This document shows, piece after piece, positions 34,203 to 42,485 of a stretch of DNA of 57,564 nt; the stretch's first letter is position 1; the number at the start of each line of letters is the position of its first letter. Position numbers and translations under genes: made by a program. The notes under the pieces were generated by a model, which had not been told where the DNA came from, ran no database searches, and saw only the letters and a list, made by a program, of their open reading frames with translations. Source of the DNA: Actinomycetes bacterium (lineage in GTDB: Bacteria; Actinomycetota; UBA4738; HRBIN12); assembly GCA_021155985.1 (NCBI GenBank), contig JAJNBA010000010.1, positions 1 through 57,564 of the forward strand. The letters are read 5' to 3'.

Positions 34203-35270
34203 ATGGCCACCGAAGTGGAAGCGCCGCCGAAAGCGGCCGACGAGAGGGTCCGTGCGACCGGTTCGGCATCGCGCCTCCTCGCGCGTCCCGAACTGGGCGC
34301 GCTCGTCGGGGTCGTGCTCGTCTACGTCTTCTTCGCGATCGTCGCGGCCGACAACAACTTCGTGAGCATGACGACGCTCGCGTCGATCCTGAACCGAGCC
34401 GCCCCGCTCGGGATCCTCGCGATCGCGGTCGCGCTCCTGATGATCGCCGGCGAGTTCGACCTCTCGATCGGATCGCTGCTGGGCTTCTCGGGGATGGCGA
34501 TCATGCTCCTCATCTCGCCCGAGGACGCCGGGGGATTCGGCTGGCCGCTCTGGCCGGCGGTGGGATTCGCGCTCCTGCTCACGGCGTTGACCGGATCGAT
34601 CAACGGGCTGCTCGTGAACGTGACGAAGCTCCCTTCGTTCATCATCACCCTCGGGACGCTCTTCATCTTCCGGGGCCTCACGATCGCGGTCACCCGCTCG
34701 CTGACCTCCCGGACGCAGCTGAGCGGCATCGACGAAGTCCCGGGGTTCGACCTCGCCGGGACGCTCTTCGGCACGAGGATCGAGCTCCTCGGAGCGAAGT
34801 TCTCCATCACGATCGTCTGGTGGGTCGGCCTCGTCGCGCTGGCGACCTGGGTCTTGCTCCGGACACGAACGGGGAACTGGATCTTCGGGACCGGCGGCGC
34901 GGTGGACGCGGCGCGGAACGTCGGTGTTCCGGTCAGCCGCGTGAAGCTGGCGCTCTTCGTGACGACGGCCCTGGCCGCGTTCCTCGTGGCGATGCTCCAG
35001 GTCGTCCAGGTCAACAGCGCGGACGCCCTCCGGGGCACCGGCCTGGAGTTCGAGGCGATCATCGCGGCGGTCGTCGGCGGGTGCCTCCTCACCGGAGGCT
35101 ACGGCTCCGTCGTCGGCGCGGCGCTCGGTGCGTTGATCTTCGCGATGGTGCAGCAGGGGATCGTGATCACCGGCGTGGACGGCGACTGGTACCAGGTGGT
35201 GCTCGGCAGCGTCCTGGTGGTCGCGGTGATCTTCAACAACTACATCAGGAGGAAGGCGGCGACCCGGTGA
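34203..35270 (+). CDS. Sugar/inositol ABC transporter permease (RbsC type)
   Basis: Membrane subunit of 355 residues with eight to ten predicted spans. [20 protein letters not shown] near residues 79-98 is the signature of RbsC/XylH-type permeases, and the last third contains [28 protein letters not shown], the conserved segment of this family. ATG 34203 has GAGGAGGGGA upstream. The stop overlaps the ATPase start (GTGA). Together with the binding protein it probably imports myo-inositol. Confidence 0.88.
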   Translation: MATEVEAPPKAADERVRATGSASRLLARPELGALVGVVLVYVFFAIVAADNNFVSMTTLASILNRAAPLGILAIAVALLMIAGEFDLSIGSLLGFSGMAIMLLISPEDAGGFGWPLWPAVGFALLLTALTGSINGLLVNVTKLPSFIITLGTLFIFRGLTIAVTRSLTSRTQLSGIDEVPGFDLAGTLFGTRIELLGAKFSITIVWWVGLVALATWVLLRTRTGNWIFGTGGAVDAARNVGVPVSRVKLALFVTTALAAFLVAMLQVVQVNSADALRGTGLEFEAIIAAVVGGCLLTGGYGSVVGAALGALIFAMVQQGIVITGVDGDWYQVVLGSVLVVAVIFNNYIRRKAATR

Positions 35271-36187
35271 GCGCGCAAACGGACGAGGCCGTGCTCGAGA
35301 CCAGACGGCTCTCGAAGTACTTCGGCAGCGTGATCGCGATCAAGGACATCTCGATGCTCGTGCGGCCGGGCACGGTGACGTGCCTCCTCGGGGACAACGG
35401 GGCCGGGAAGTCCACGCTCATCAAGACCCTTTCGGGGGTCTACGAGCCGAGCGAGGGAGACTATCTGTGCGACGGCGAGGTGATCCATCTCCACTCTCCT
35501 CGCGATGCCCTGGCACGCGGGATCGCGACCGTCTACCAGGACCTCGCGATGATCCCGCTCCTGTCGATCTGGAGGAACTTCTTCCTGGGTTCGGAGCCCA
35601 CGAAAGGATGGGGCCCGTTCCGTCGGTTCGACGTGAAGAAGGCGAAGGAGATCACGCGCGACGAGATGGGGAAGATGGGCATCGACGTGCGCGATCCGGA
35701 GCAGCCCGTCGGGACGCTCTCGGGTGGCGAGCGCCAGTCGGTCGCGATCGCACGCGCCGTCTACTTCGGCGCCAGGGTGCTGATCCTGGACGAGCCGACC
35801 GCTGCCCTCGGCGTGAAGCAGGCCGGCGTGGTCCTCCGCTACATCGTCCGAGCGAAGCAACGTGGGGTGGCGGTCGTCTTCATCACGCATAACCCACACC
35901 ATGCCTATCCCGTCGGCGACCACTTCGTGATCCTCAGGCGAGGGCAGGTCTACGGGGACTTCGCGAAGGCGGACCTGGGGCTCGAGCAGCTCGTGCAGAT
36001 GATGGCGGGCGGCGCGGAACTCGAGAACCTCGCCCACGAGCTTCAGCGAGAGGCCGGCGACGACGCCGAGCTGCGGGAAGCCGTGGCCGTGTTGGAACAA
36101 GAGGTGAAGGCCGTCGCTGCCGAGCCGGTCGTGGTGGAGCGCCGGGCTGACGTCGTCTCGGACGAGGAGGGCAGGCCCGAGGGCTGA
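35267..36187 (+). CDS. Sugar/inositol ABC transporter ATP-binding protein
   Basis: Single-domain ATPase of 306 residues, FrcA/XylG type rather than the doubled RbsA type. Walker [10 protein letters not shown] (42-50), signature LSGGERQ near 151-157, Walker [13 protein letters not shown] and switch histidine in FITHN are intact. A tail of about 60 residues rich in Glu, Ala and Val (predicted coiled coil) follows the ATPase domain; its role is unknown. The GTG 35267 start overlaps the permease stop; iolC starts two bases after the stop codon. Confidence 0.88.
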   Translation: MSAQTDEAVLETRRLSKYFGSVIAIKDISMLVRPGTVTCLLGDNGAGKSTLIKTLSGVYEPSEGDYLCDGEVIHLHSPRDALARGIATVYQDLAMIPLLSIWRNFFLGSEPTKGWGPFRRFDVKKAKEITRDEMGKMGIDVRDPEQPVGTLSGGERQSVAIARAVYFGARVLILDEPTAALGVKQAGVVLRYIVRAKQRGVAVVFITHNPHHAYPVGDHFVILRRGQVYGDFAKADLGLEQLVQMMAGGAELENLAHELQREAGDDAELREAVAVLEQEVKAVAAEPVVVERRADVVSDEEGRPEG

Positions 36188-36188
36188 C

Positions 36189-37139
36189 GTGGGGACCGGC
36201 GGCGCCTACGACGTCATCACCATGGGGCGCGTCGGGGTGGACCTCTACCCCGAGCAGGGTGGGGTGCCGCTCAGCGAGGTGCGTACGTTCGCGAAGTCGC
36301 TCGGCGGGAGTCCGACGAACGTCGCCGTCGGTGCCGCCCGCTACGGCCACCGGACGGCCGTGATCACGAAGGTCGGCGCCGACGGCTTCGGCGACTACGT
36401 CCGCGATGCCCTGCGGGGGTTCGGGGTCGATGACCGGTTCGTCGGGACCGACGCCGAGCTGCACACGCCGATCGTGTTCTGCGAGCTGCTCCCTCCGGAG
36501 TCGCCCTCGATCCTGTTCTACCGGGAGCCGTCGGCTCCCGACATGCAGCTCGCGCCCGATGAGCTGGACCTCGACGCGATCCGCGAGGCTCGGGTCTTCT
36601 GGACGACGGGGACCGGTCTCTCCGGCGAGCCGAGTCGGTCGGCGACGATCGCCGCGCTCGAGGCGCGGGCTCGCTCGGGGGTCACGGTGCACGACCTGGA
36701 CTATCGCCCGGCGTTCTGGTCATCGCCGGACGAAGCGAGCGAGCAGCAGCGGCGGGCCCTGGGTCATGCCACGGTCGCGGTGGGCAATGTGGAGGAATGC
36801 CGGGTCGCCGTGGGCGACGGCGATGCCGAGACCCTCGCGGGCAAGCTCCGGGACCTGGGCGCGGACCTCGCGATCGTGAAGCTGGGCGGCGAGGGGGTGC
36901 TGGCGTCGTGGGCAGGGACGGTGGACCGATTCCCCCCGGTACCGGTCCGCGTCGTCAACGGTCTCGGCGCCGGTGACGCGTTCGGCGCGGCCGTGTGTCA
37001 CGGCTTGCTGGAGGGATGGGACGTGCCGAGAACGATCCGCTTCGCGAACGCGGCGGGAGCCCACGTCGCAGCCCGACTGGCGTGTGCCGACGAGATGCCC
37101 GACGAGGCGCAGGTGGAGGCACTGCTCGTCGATGTGTGA
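36189..37139 (+). CDS. iolC: 5-dehydro-2-deoxygluconokinase
   Basis: PfkB-family kinase, 316 residues, phosphorylating 5-dehydro-2-deoxygluconate in inositol breakdown. The start VITMGRVGVDLYPEQGG is the IolC signature. SLGGSPTNVAVGAARYG (PfkB motif 1) lies near residues 37-53 and VVNGLGAGDAFGAAVCHG carries the catalytic Asp near 263. The C-terminal DUF2090/aldolase domain fused to IolC in many bacteria is absent, and no iolJ aldolase gene is in the window. The GTG start is two bases after the ATPase stop. Confidence 0.9.
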   Translation: MGTGGAYDVITMGRVGVDLYPEQGGVPLSEVRTFAKSLGGSPTNVAVGAARYGHRTAVITKVGADGFGDYVRDALRGFGVDDRFVGTDAELHTPIVFCELLPPESPSILFYREPSAPDMQLAPDELDLDAIREARVFWTTGTGLSGEPSRSATIAALEARARSGVTVHDLDYRPAFWSSPDEASEQQRRALGHATVAVGNVEECRVAVGDGDAETLAGKLRDLGADLAIVKLGGEGVLASWAGTVDRFPPVPVRVVNGLGAGDAFGAAVCHGLLEGWDVPRTIRFANAAGAHVAARLACADEMPDEAQVEALLVDV

Positions 37140-37146
37140 TCCGAGC

Positions 37147-37701
37147 TCAGTCGCCGGCCGCCCACGCCGCGACCGCCCGGAGCTCGTCCGGGTCGACCGT
37201 GATCAAGATGTGCGGTGGGGGCTCGCCGAGCGCGTGGTGGACCGCAGCCTCCGCGAATCGCTCGGAGGGGATCCGCTCCCAAGCGTCGCCGCCGAACCAC
37301 GCGGTGCCCGCGGGCAGGTGGGCAGCCGTCACGAATCGACGGCGGAACGCGTCGCTCGGCGGACAGCGGTGCTCCGCGTGGTGCGCGAACTCGTGGAGGA
37401 GCGTCGCCTCGAGGTTGCCCGCCGTCCCGGGCGCGCGGATCAGGACCAGGGCGGGCTCGGGCTCGTACCGCGCCCGGTCCGGGAGCTGCCACGCCACGCC
37501 GACCGTCACGTCGCCCAGGCATCCCCTTCGTCCCGGGAAGGCCGCCGCGAACCGTTCCCAGGCTCGGGTCGTCACCACCCGGAGGTCGCGCGGCGTCTCG
37601 TCGGTGAACCGCACCGTGGGTTCGACCGGACGCGCGGAGGCGACGACGGCCACCGCGGCGACGGCCGCCAGCACCACAGGGGCGATGCGGGACCTGCGCA
37701 C
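37147..37701 (-). CDS. Secreted HExxH protein, putative metalloprotease
   Basis: A 184-residue protein from GTG 37701 with an N-terminal hydrophobic signal (RIAPVVLAAVAAVAVVASA). LLHEFAHHAEH near residues 105-115 is a zinc-metalloprotease HExxH motif with a further histidine. A possible third ligand is in RFAEAAVHHALG about 45 residues later, where an acidic residue follows the HExxH at the spacing seen in gluzincins. It lies on the opposite strand inside the inositol operon, between iolC and iolB, 28 bases from the iolB start. I do not recognise a named family; protease activity is inferred from the motif. Confidence 0.6.
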   Translation of the reverse strand: MRRSRIAPVVLAAVAAVAVVASARPVEPTVRFTDETPRDLRVVTTRAWERFAAAFPGRRGCLGDVTVGVAWQLPDRARYEPEPALVLIRAPGTAGNLEATLLHEFAHHAEHRCPPSDAFRRRFVTAAHLPAGTAWFGGDAWERIPSERFAEAAVHHALGEPPPHILITVDPDELRAVAAWAAGD

Positions 37702-37729
37702 GTCTCGAACCGTACCCGCGGAGCGCGCG

Positions 37730-38458
37730 GTGCGCGCTGACCTGTTCCGCCCGGCGGGGTCCGCCGCCGTCGACGGAGAGCCGGTGCATCTCACGCCCGC
37801 CGACGCGGGGTGGTCCTTCAGCGGCCTCCGCGTCCTCGCGCTTCCGCCGCACGACCGCCGCCGGATCGTGCTCGACGGCATCGAGGCGGTGGCCCTCCCG
37901 CTCTCGGGATCGTGCGCGATCGAGGTCGGCAGCGAGACGTTCGAGCTCGACGGCCGCACGGACGTGTTCTCACGCGTCTCGGACTTCGTCTATCTCCCGT
38001 CGGGAACGGAGATGGTCGTGCGAACCGAGGGCGGGGGCGAGCTCGCGCTCCCGAACGCACCGGCGACCCGGGCGCTCACCCCTACGTACGTGCCCGCACG
38101 TGCGGTCGGGGTCGAGATCCGCGGCGGAGGCGTCGCGACCCGCCAGATCAACAACTTCCTGGCGGCCGATGCGTTCGAAGCAGAGCGACTGATCGCCGTC
38201 GAGGTCCTCACACCTGACGGGAACTGGTCGTCGTTCCCACCCCACAAGCACGACGAGCACACCGAGGACGAGGTTCCGCTGGAGGAGATCTACTACTTCC
38301 GGATCCGGGGCGAGATGGCCGGCCCGGCCGAGCGCGCCTGGCGGGTCTGTCTGGACCCGGCGCACGAGCAGCTCGGCGAGCTCTTGGGCTCGCTCGCGCC
38401 GGACCCCAGGTGCCCGCTGGTCACGGCCGAGGGGCCGCGGGAGGTCGAGAGGAGCTAG
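37730..38458 (+). CDS. iolB: 5-deoxyglucuronate isomerase, apparently with an internal deletion
   Basis: IolB isomerises 5-deoxyglucuronate to 5-dehydro-2-deoxygluconate. The N-terminal cupin and the metal-binding segment NWSSFPPHKHDEH (about residues 165-177) are normal. After EEIYYFRIRG near residue 192 the sequence jumps straight to MAGPAERAWRV...DPAHEQL, which in intact IolB proteins comes about 45-55 residues later. The missing part normally contains the FQRVYT strand and the GYHP segment with another predicted metal ligand. The frame is kept and no stop intervenes. The protein (242 residues against about 270-300) may be inactive, or the gap may be an assembly artefact. Confidence 0.8.
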   Translation: MRADLFRPAGSAAVDGEPVHLTPADAGWSFSGLRVLALPPHDRRRIVLDGIEAVALPLSGSCAIEVGSETFELDGRTDVFSRVSDFVYLPSGTEMVVRTEGGGELALPNAPATRALTPTYVPARAVGVEIRGGGVATRQINNFLAADAFEAERLIAVEVLTPDGNWSSFPPHKHDEHTEDEVPLEEIYYFRIRGEMAGPAERAWRVCLDPAHEQLGELLGSLAPDPRCPLVTAEGPREVERS

Positions 38459-38460
38459 CG

Positions 38461-39951
38461 ATGGAACGGATCAGCCACTGGATCGGCGGGAAGGTCGTGC
38501 CCGGAGAGTCCGGTCGCACCGGCCCCGTGTTCAACCCGGCGACCGGGGAGCAGACGCACGAGGTCGACTTCGCGACCGCCGACGAGGTCGGCCAGGTGGT
38601 CGCCGCCGCGGCCGAGGCGTTCCCGGCCTGGCGCGCGACGTCGCTCTCGAAGCGATCCGACGTGATGTTCCAGATCCGCGAGCTGCTCGAGGACCGGAAG
38701 GCCGCGCTCGCGGCGGCGATCACGGCCCAGCACGGCAAGGTGCTCTCGGACGCGATGGGCGAGGTGCAGCGCGGACTCGAGAACGTGGAGTTCGCGTGCG
38801 GGATCCCGAACCTGCTGAAGGGAGGTTTCACCGAGCAGGCCTCCACCGGCGTCGACGTGTACTCGATCCGACAGCCGCTCGGCGTCGTCGCGGGCATCAC
38901 CCCGTTCAACTTCCCCGCGATGGTGCCGCTCTGGATGCTCACGAACGCGATCGCGTGCGGCAACACGTTCGTCCTGAAACCCTCGGAGAAGGATCCCGGC
39001 GCCTCGCTCGTGCTCGCGGAACTCTTGCGGGACGCCGGCGTGCCCGACGGTGTCTTCAACGTCGTCCACGGAGACAAGGTCGCCGTGGACGCGATCCTCG
39101 ACGACCCGACGATCCAGGCGGTGTCATTCGTCGGCTCGACGCCGATCGCGAAGTACATCTACGAGCACGGCACGAAGGCCGGCAAGCGCGTGCAGGCGCT
39201 CGGCGGCGCGAAGAACCACATGATCGTCCTCCCCGACGCCGATCTCGACATGGCCGCCGATGCCGCCGTCTCTGCCGGGTACGGCAGCGCCGGCGAGCGC
39301 TGCATGGCGATCTCGGCGATCGTGGCCGTCGGTGGGATCGCCGACGACCTCGTCGAAAAGATCGCCGACCGCCTGCCCAAGGTGAAGGTCGGGCCGGGCA
39401 CCGATCCGGAGGCGGAGATGGGGCCGCTCGTGACGCGCGAGCATCGCGACAAGGTCGCGGGTTACCTCGAATCGAGCGCCGAGCAAGGGGCAACGATCGT
39501 CCGCGACGGTCGCGAAGACTCGCGGTACGGCGGCGACGGCTTCTTCCTCGGCGTGTCGCTCATCGACCACGTGACCGGGGAGATGGATGCCTACCGCGAC
39601 GAGATCTTCGGCCCGGTCCTCTCGGTCGTCCGCGTGGACACCTACGACGAAGCGCTGAAGATGGTCAACGACAACCCGTACGGGAACGGCGTCGCGATCT
39701 TCACCCGCGACGGCGGCGCGGTCCGCCAGTTCCAGTTCGACGTGAACGTCGGGATGGTGGGCGTGAACGTGCCGATCCCCGTGCCGGTCGCGTATTACTC
39801 CTTCGGCGGGTGGAAGAGCTCGTTGTTCGGCGACAATCACATGTACGGGCCCGAGGGGATCCAGTTCTACACGCGCGGCAAGGTCGTCACGGCGCGATGG
39901 CCAGATCCCGCGACGTCCGCCGTCGATCTCGGCTTCCCGAGGACACGCTGA
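38461..39951 (+). CDS. mmsA: Methylmalonate-semialdehyde dehydrogenase
   Basis: CoA-acylating aldehyde dehydrogenase (IolA/MmsA), 496 residues, oxidising malonate semialdehyde to acetyl-CoA in inositol degradation, or methylmalonate semialdehyde to propionyl-CoA. Signature parts are HWIGGKVVPGESGR at the start, PFNFPAMVPLWM near 150 and the catalytic Cys281 in SAGERCMAIS. GPVLSVVRV and SFGGWKSSLFGD near the end are also typical. ATG 38461 is two bases after the iolB stop. Its TGA overlaps the ATG of the next gene. Confidence 0.93.
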   Translation: MERISHWIGGKVVPGESGRTGPVFNPATGEQTHEVDFATADEVGQVVAAAAEAFPAWRATSLSKRSDVMFQIRELLEDRKAALAAAITAQHGKVLSDAMGEVQRGLENVEFACGIPNLLKGGFTEQASTGVDVYSIRQPLGVVAGITPFNFPAMVPLWMLTNAIACGNTFVLKPSEKDPGASLVLAELLRDAGVPDGVFNVVHGDKVAVDAILDDPTIQAVSFVGSTPIAKYIYEHGTKAGKRVQALGGAKNHMIVLPDADLDMAADAAVSAGYGSAGERCMAISAIVAVGGIADDLVEKIADRLPKVKVGPGTDPEAEMGPLVTREHRDKVAGYLESSAEQGATIVRDGREDSRYGGDGFFLGVSLIDHVTGEMDAYRDEIFGPVLSVVRVDTYDEALKMVNDNPYGNGVAIFTRDGGAVRQFQFDVNVGMVGVNVPIPVPVAYYSFGGWKSSLFGDNHMYGPEGIQFYTRGKVVTARWPDPATSAVDLGFPRTR

Positions 39952-40409
39952 TGCCGTCGGCCGAGGAGCTGCTGCAGGCCGAAGAGACCGCGTGGGCCGA
40001 GTTCGTCGCGGAGGTGAACCGCGTGCCCGAGCACCGGCGCGGGGAGGAAGGCGTGGTTCCGGGCTGGTCGGTGAACGACCTGGTGTTCCACAACGGGAGG
40101 TGGGCCGGCGTCGCTGCCGAGAAGCTGGCGATGATCCTCGACTCCGGGAGCCCCGGCGAAGAGGATCCCGATGAGGTCTGGCAGGGCAAGAACCAGCTCT
40201 GGGCCGCGGAGTCGAAGTCCATGCTCTACCAGGAGGCGATGTCGCGCGCCCTCGCCGATCGGGAGGCTGCGCGGGAGGCGTTGCGGGCGCTGCCCGAGGT
40301 CACCGACGAGGCAGCTTCCTGGTTCAAGGAGGAGACCTTCGACCACTACCAGGAGCACACGGAGGAAGTCAGCCGCTTCGCCGACAGCCTCAGCGTTCCG
40401 GAGAGCTAA
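39951..40409 (+). CDS. DinB-like / mycothiol-dependent-type small protein
   Basis: A 152-residue, mostly helical protein. VPGWSVNDLVFHNGRWAG near residues 37-54 resembles the DinB four-helix family, with a histidine at the place of its first metal ligand, and the ending FDHYQEHTEEVSRFA offers further histidines. ATG 39951 overlaps the mmsA stop (TGATG), so the two are coupled. Some family members are mycothiol-dependent transferases or isomerases. A role in inositol metabolism is suggested only by the coupling. Confidence 0.65.
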   Translation: MPSAEELLQAEETAWAEFVAEVNRVPEHRRGEEGVVPGWSVNDLVFHNGRWAGVAAEKLAMILDSGSPGEEDPDEVWQGKNQLWAAESKSMLYQEAMSRALADREAAREALRALPEVTDEAASWFKEETFDHYQEHTEEVSRFADSLSVPES

Positions 40410-40500
40410 CCCTCGCTCACGCGAGATCACTGTCCCTTCCCTCTCCTCATCGCCGTGCGTGTCCGATGTTGGAGAGATGAAGCGTTGGGCGGCTCGATCG

Positions 40501-41013
40501 ATGTCGGAATCCTGGCGCTCACCACTGCAGCTACCATCGCCGGACGCACGTCTCGCTACGACCGCTCGTGGACGCCGATCTCGATGCGATCTATGAGCAG
40601 AGGAAGGATCCAGAATCGGTCCGGATGGCCGCCTTCACTCCCGAGGACCCGGCCGATCGTCACGCCTTCCTTGTTCACATGTCGCGCGTGCGTGATGACC
40701 CGAACGCCGTGCAGCGCGTCATCGAGGCCTACGGAACGATCGCCGGGACGATCGGCTCCTTCATCATCGACGATCGGACCGAGGTGACCTATTGGATCGA
40801 TCGGGCGCTCGGGGGCAGAGGTATCGCCAGTGCCGCGCTCCAGAGCTTCCTCTCCGTGACCACTGATCGCCCATTGTTCGCCCGCGCAGCCGCGGACAAT
40901 GCCGCATCGCTGCGGGTTCTCGAGAAGGCCGGGTCCGACGCATCGGCGTCGATCGCGGCTTCGCCCGCGGTCGCGGAGAGGAGATCGAGGAGACGATCCT
41001 TCGTCTCGACTGA
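40501..41013 (+). pseudogene. GNAT acetyltransferase remnant with two frameshifts
   Basis: Acetyltransferase fragments lie in three successive frames. From ATG 40501: SPDARL. After a shift near 40554: LRPLVDADLDAIYEQR through WIDRALGGRGIASAAL (acetyl-CoA loop) to NAASLRVLEKAG. After a second shift near 40933: RRIGVDRGFARGRGEEIEETILRLD and a stop at 41013. The last join needs one base restored in GGGTCC (GGGTTCC would give Gly-Phe as in family members). Two indels make real decay more likely than a single error. Confidence 0.65.
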
Positions 41014-41200
41014 GAGCACGTCGTCGATACCGTTGTTGCAGTGCAGGTGAACGTCGTCCTCGATCTCGCTCGCGGCGTACGCCGTCGCGAGCGATCGTCG
41101 AGGTGTAGGGGCATGGCCAGGCTGCTCTGCGTGTCGAACGTGTAGCAGCCACCTACAAGGCAGGCGTTCTCGGAGATGACCCCGTCAGTCGGTGGGAGCG
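41014..41200 (-). other. Possible minus-strand gene remnant
   Basis: No intact gene. On the minus strand one frame reads VISENACLVGGCYTFDTQSS and then MPLHLDD. After a one-base shift it continues LATAYAASEIEDDVHLHCNN, in codons ending almost only in G or C as in the real genes nearby. It may be the decayed end of a small gene next to the GNAT pseudogene. I do not recognise it. Confidence 0.25.
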
Positions 41201-41764
41201 CTACCCGGCAACGCGGTACTCGAGATGCGTCACACCCCCCGTCTGGCTGACCCCCGTCAGTTCCAGCTCGGTCCGCTTGGGGAGTTCGTCGAACAACCGA
41301 CGACCGCCGCCGAGCAGGACATCGAGCAGATGGATCCTGATCTCGTTCACGAGCCCCGCGGCTAGGAACTGCTGGTCGAGGTTCGCGCCCATGAGGCCGA
41401 TCCGCTTGTCCCCCGCGGCCTCCTGAGCCTTCGCGAGCGCACTCTCGATCCCGTCGGTGACGAACGTGAACAGCGGGTCGGCGCCCTCGATGGGTCTGTG
41501 CGTGACGACGAAGCACGGGACCTCTCCCAGGGGACCCTTGCCACCCCACGCCTCGATCGAGTTGTCGTACGACCGGCGGCCCATGATCACGGCGCCGGTG
41601 TTCTCGGTCAGGTCGCCGTAGACGCGCTCGAAGACCGTCGCGTCGTCGAACATCCAGTTGTGCAGCCGCATCCCGTCCTCGCCGAGACCCTGCTCCGGAG
41701 TGTCGTTCGGCGCTGCGATGTAGCCGTCCAGTGACATGCTCATGTCGATCACCACGTTGCCCAT
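41201..41764 (-). CDS. Dihydrofolate reductase family protein (RibD C-terminal type)
   Basis: A 187-residue protein of the DHFR/RibD-C family. It begins VVIDMSMSLDGYIAAPND, the standard start of this group. VIMGRRSYDNSIEAWGGKGP lies near residue 61, LMGANLDQQFLAAGLVNEI near 124, and the end has GGGRRLFDELPKRTELELTG. ATG 41764 has GAGGGGAGGA upstream and is preferred over 41782. The family reduces diverse substrates with NADPH, and no specific reaction can be assigned. It stands alone between two acetyltransferase loci. Confidence 0.88.
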   Translation of the reverse strand: MGNVVIDMSMSLDGYIAAPNDTPEQGLGEDGMRLHNWMFDDATVFERVYGDLTENTGAVIMGRRSYDNSIEAWGGKGPLGEVPCFVVTHRPIEGADPLFTFVTDGIESALAKAQEAAGDKRIGLMGANLDQQFLAAGLVNEIRIHLLDVLLGGGRRLFDELPKRTELELTGVSQTGGVTHLEYRVAG

Positions 41765-41821
41765 GTCGCGTCCTCCCCTCATCGATCACACGAGCCGTGG
41801 CTACGAACCTATCGCGGGAGG

Positions 41822-42415
41822 TCAGGACCCTGGGACGCTCGGTCGGGGGTCGTAGCGCATGAACCAGATGTGCGGGCCGCCGCCCGGCGCGTCGCCGTCC
41901 GAGACCGTGCGGAAGCCTCGACGCTCATAGTAGGCCACGTTGCCGGGCCGTCCGGTCTCGAGGAACGCTGCCACACCGTCTCGATCGGCGAAGTCCAGCC
42001 CGAGGCGGATCAGCGCCGCTCCCAGGCCCGAGCCCCGATGCGCGTTGTCCACCGCGATGTGATCCAGGTACCAGAACGGCTCCTCCGGGAAGTTCTTCGC
42101 GATCCATTCCCACATCTCCTCGTGGCGAGCTTCCGCGTTGGCGAGCGTCGAGCGCATCGACCGGTCGATATCCATCATGATCTGGTCGCTCCCGGGAGGG
42201 ATCCAGGCGGCGACTCCGAGCCCGGCGCCGGCCTCCCACAGCCATCCATGCGCCGCGATCTGCTCGTCGAACGCGCGGAAGAAGTCCGTGACCAGATCCG
42301 TCCTGTCGGCCCCGAACGGCCACACGAGCATCGGATCGTCGGTGAAGGAGCGACCGATGAGCTCAGCCAGGGCCGGGACCCGCTCGGGCGTCGCCTGGAC
42401 GATCGGCTCGGACAT
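41822..42415 (-). CDS. GNAT-family N-acetyltransferase
   Basis: Protein of 197 residues. The acetyl-CoA binding motif A is LDHIAVDNAHRGSGLGAALIRLGLDFA near residues 117-143, with the R-G-x-G-L-G loop, and motif B YERRGFRTV near 165-173. The N-terminal half (FTDDPMLVWPF) is like the group of GNATs that act on small molecules. Divergent from the Rieske oxygenase with 70 bases between starts. Substrate unknown. Confidence 0.88.
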   Translation of the reverse strand: MSEPIVQATPERVPALAELIGRSFTDDPMLVWPFGADRTDLVTDFFRAFDEQIAAHGWLWEAGAGLGVAAWIPPGSDQIMMDIDRSMRSTLANAEARHEEMWEWIAKNFPEEPFWYLDHIAVDNAHRGSGLGAALIRLGLDFADRDGVAAFLETGRPGNVAYYERRGFRTVSDGDAPGGGPHIWFMRYDPRPSVPGS

Positions 42416-42485
42416 CGGCGGAGCCTATCCGCCGACGAGGGACGTCCGTCGCCTATCCTTTCCCCTCCACCCACGGAGGACGCAG

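Noticed and set aside
40412-40425. Hairpin CTCGC-TCAC-GCGAG after the DinB-like gene as terminator
   Set aside because: Only five base pairs with no T tract; too weak to call.
40789-41019. 76-codon minus-strand ORF overlapping the GNAT remnant
   Set aside because: Most of it is antisense to the recognisable GNAT sequence; only the part to the right of 41013 was kept as a possible remnant.
42416-42458. Inverted repeat CGGCGGA/TCCGCCG and repeated GCCTATCC between GNAT and the Rieske gene
   Set aside because: Short GC-rich repeats are frequent by chance here; the second GCCTATCC may be part of a -10 region but no matching -35 was found.
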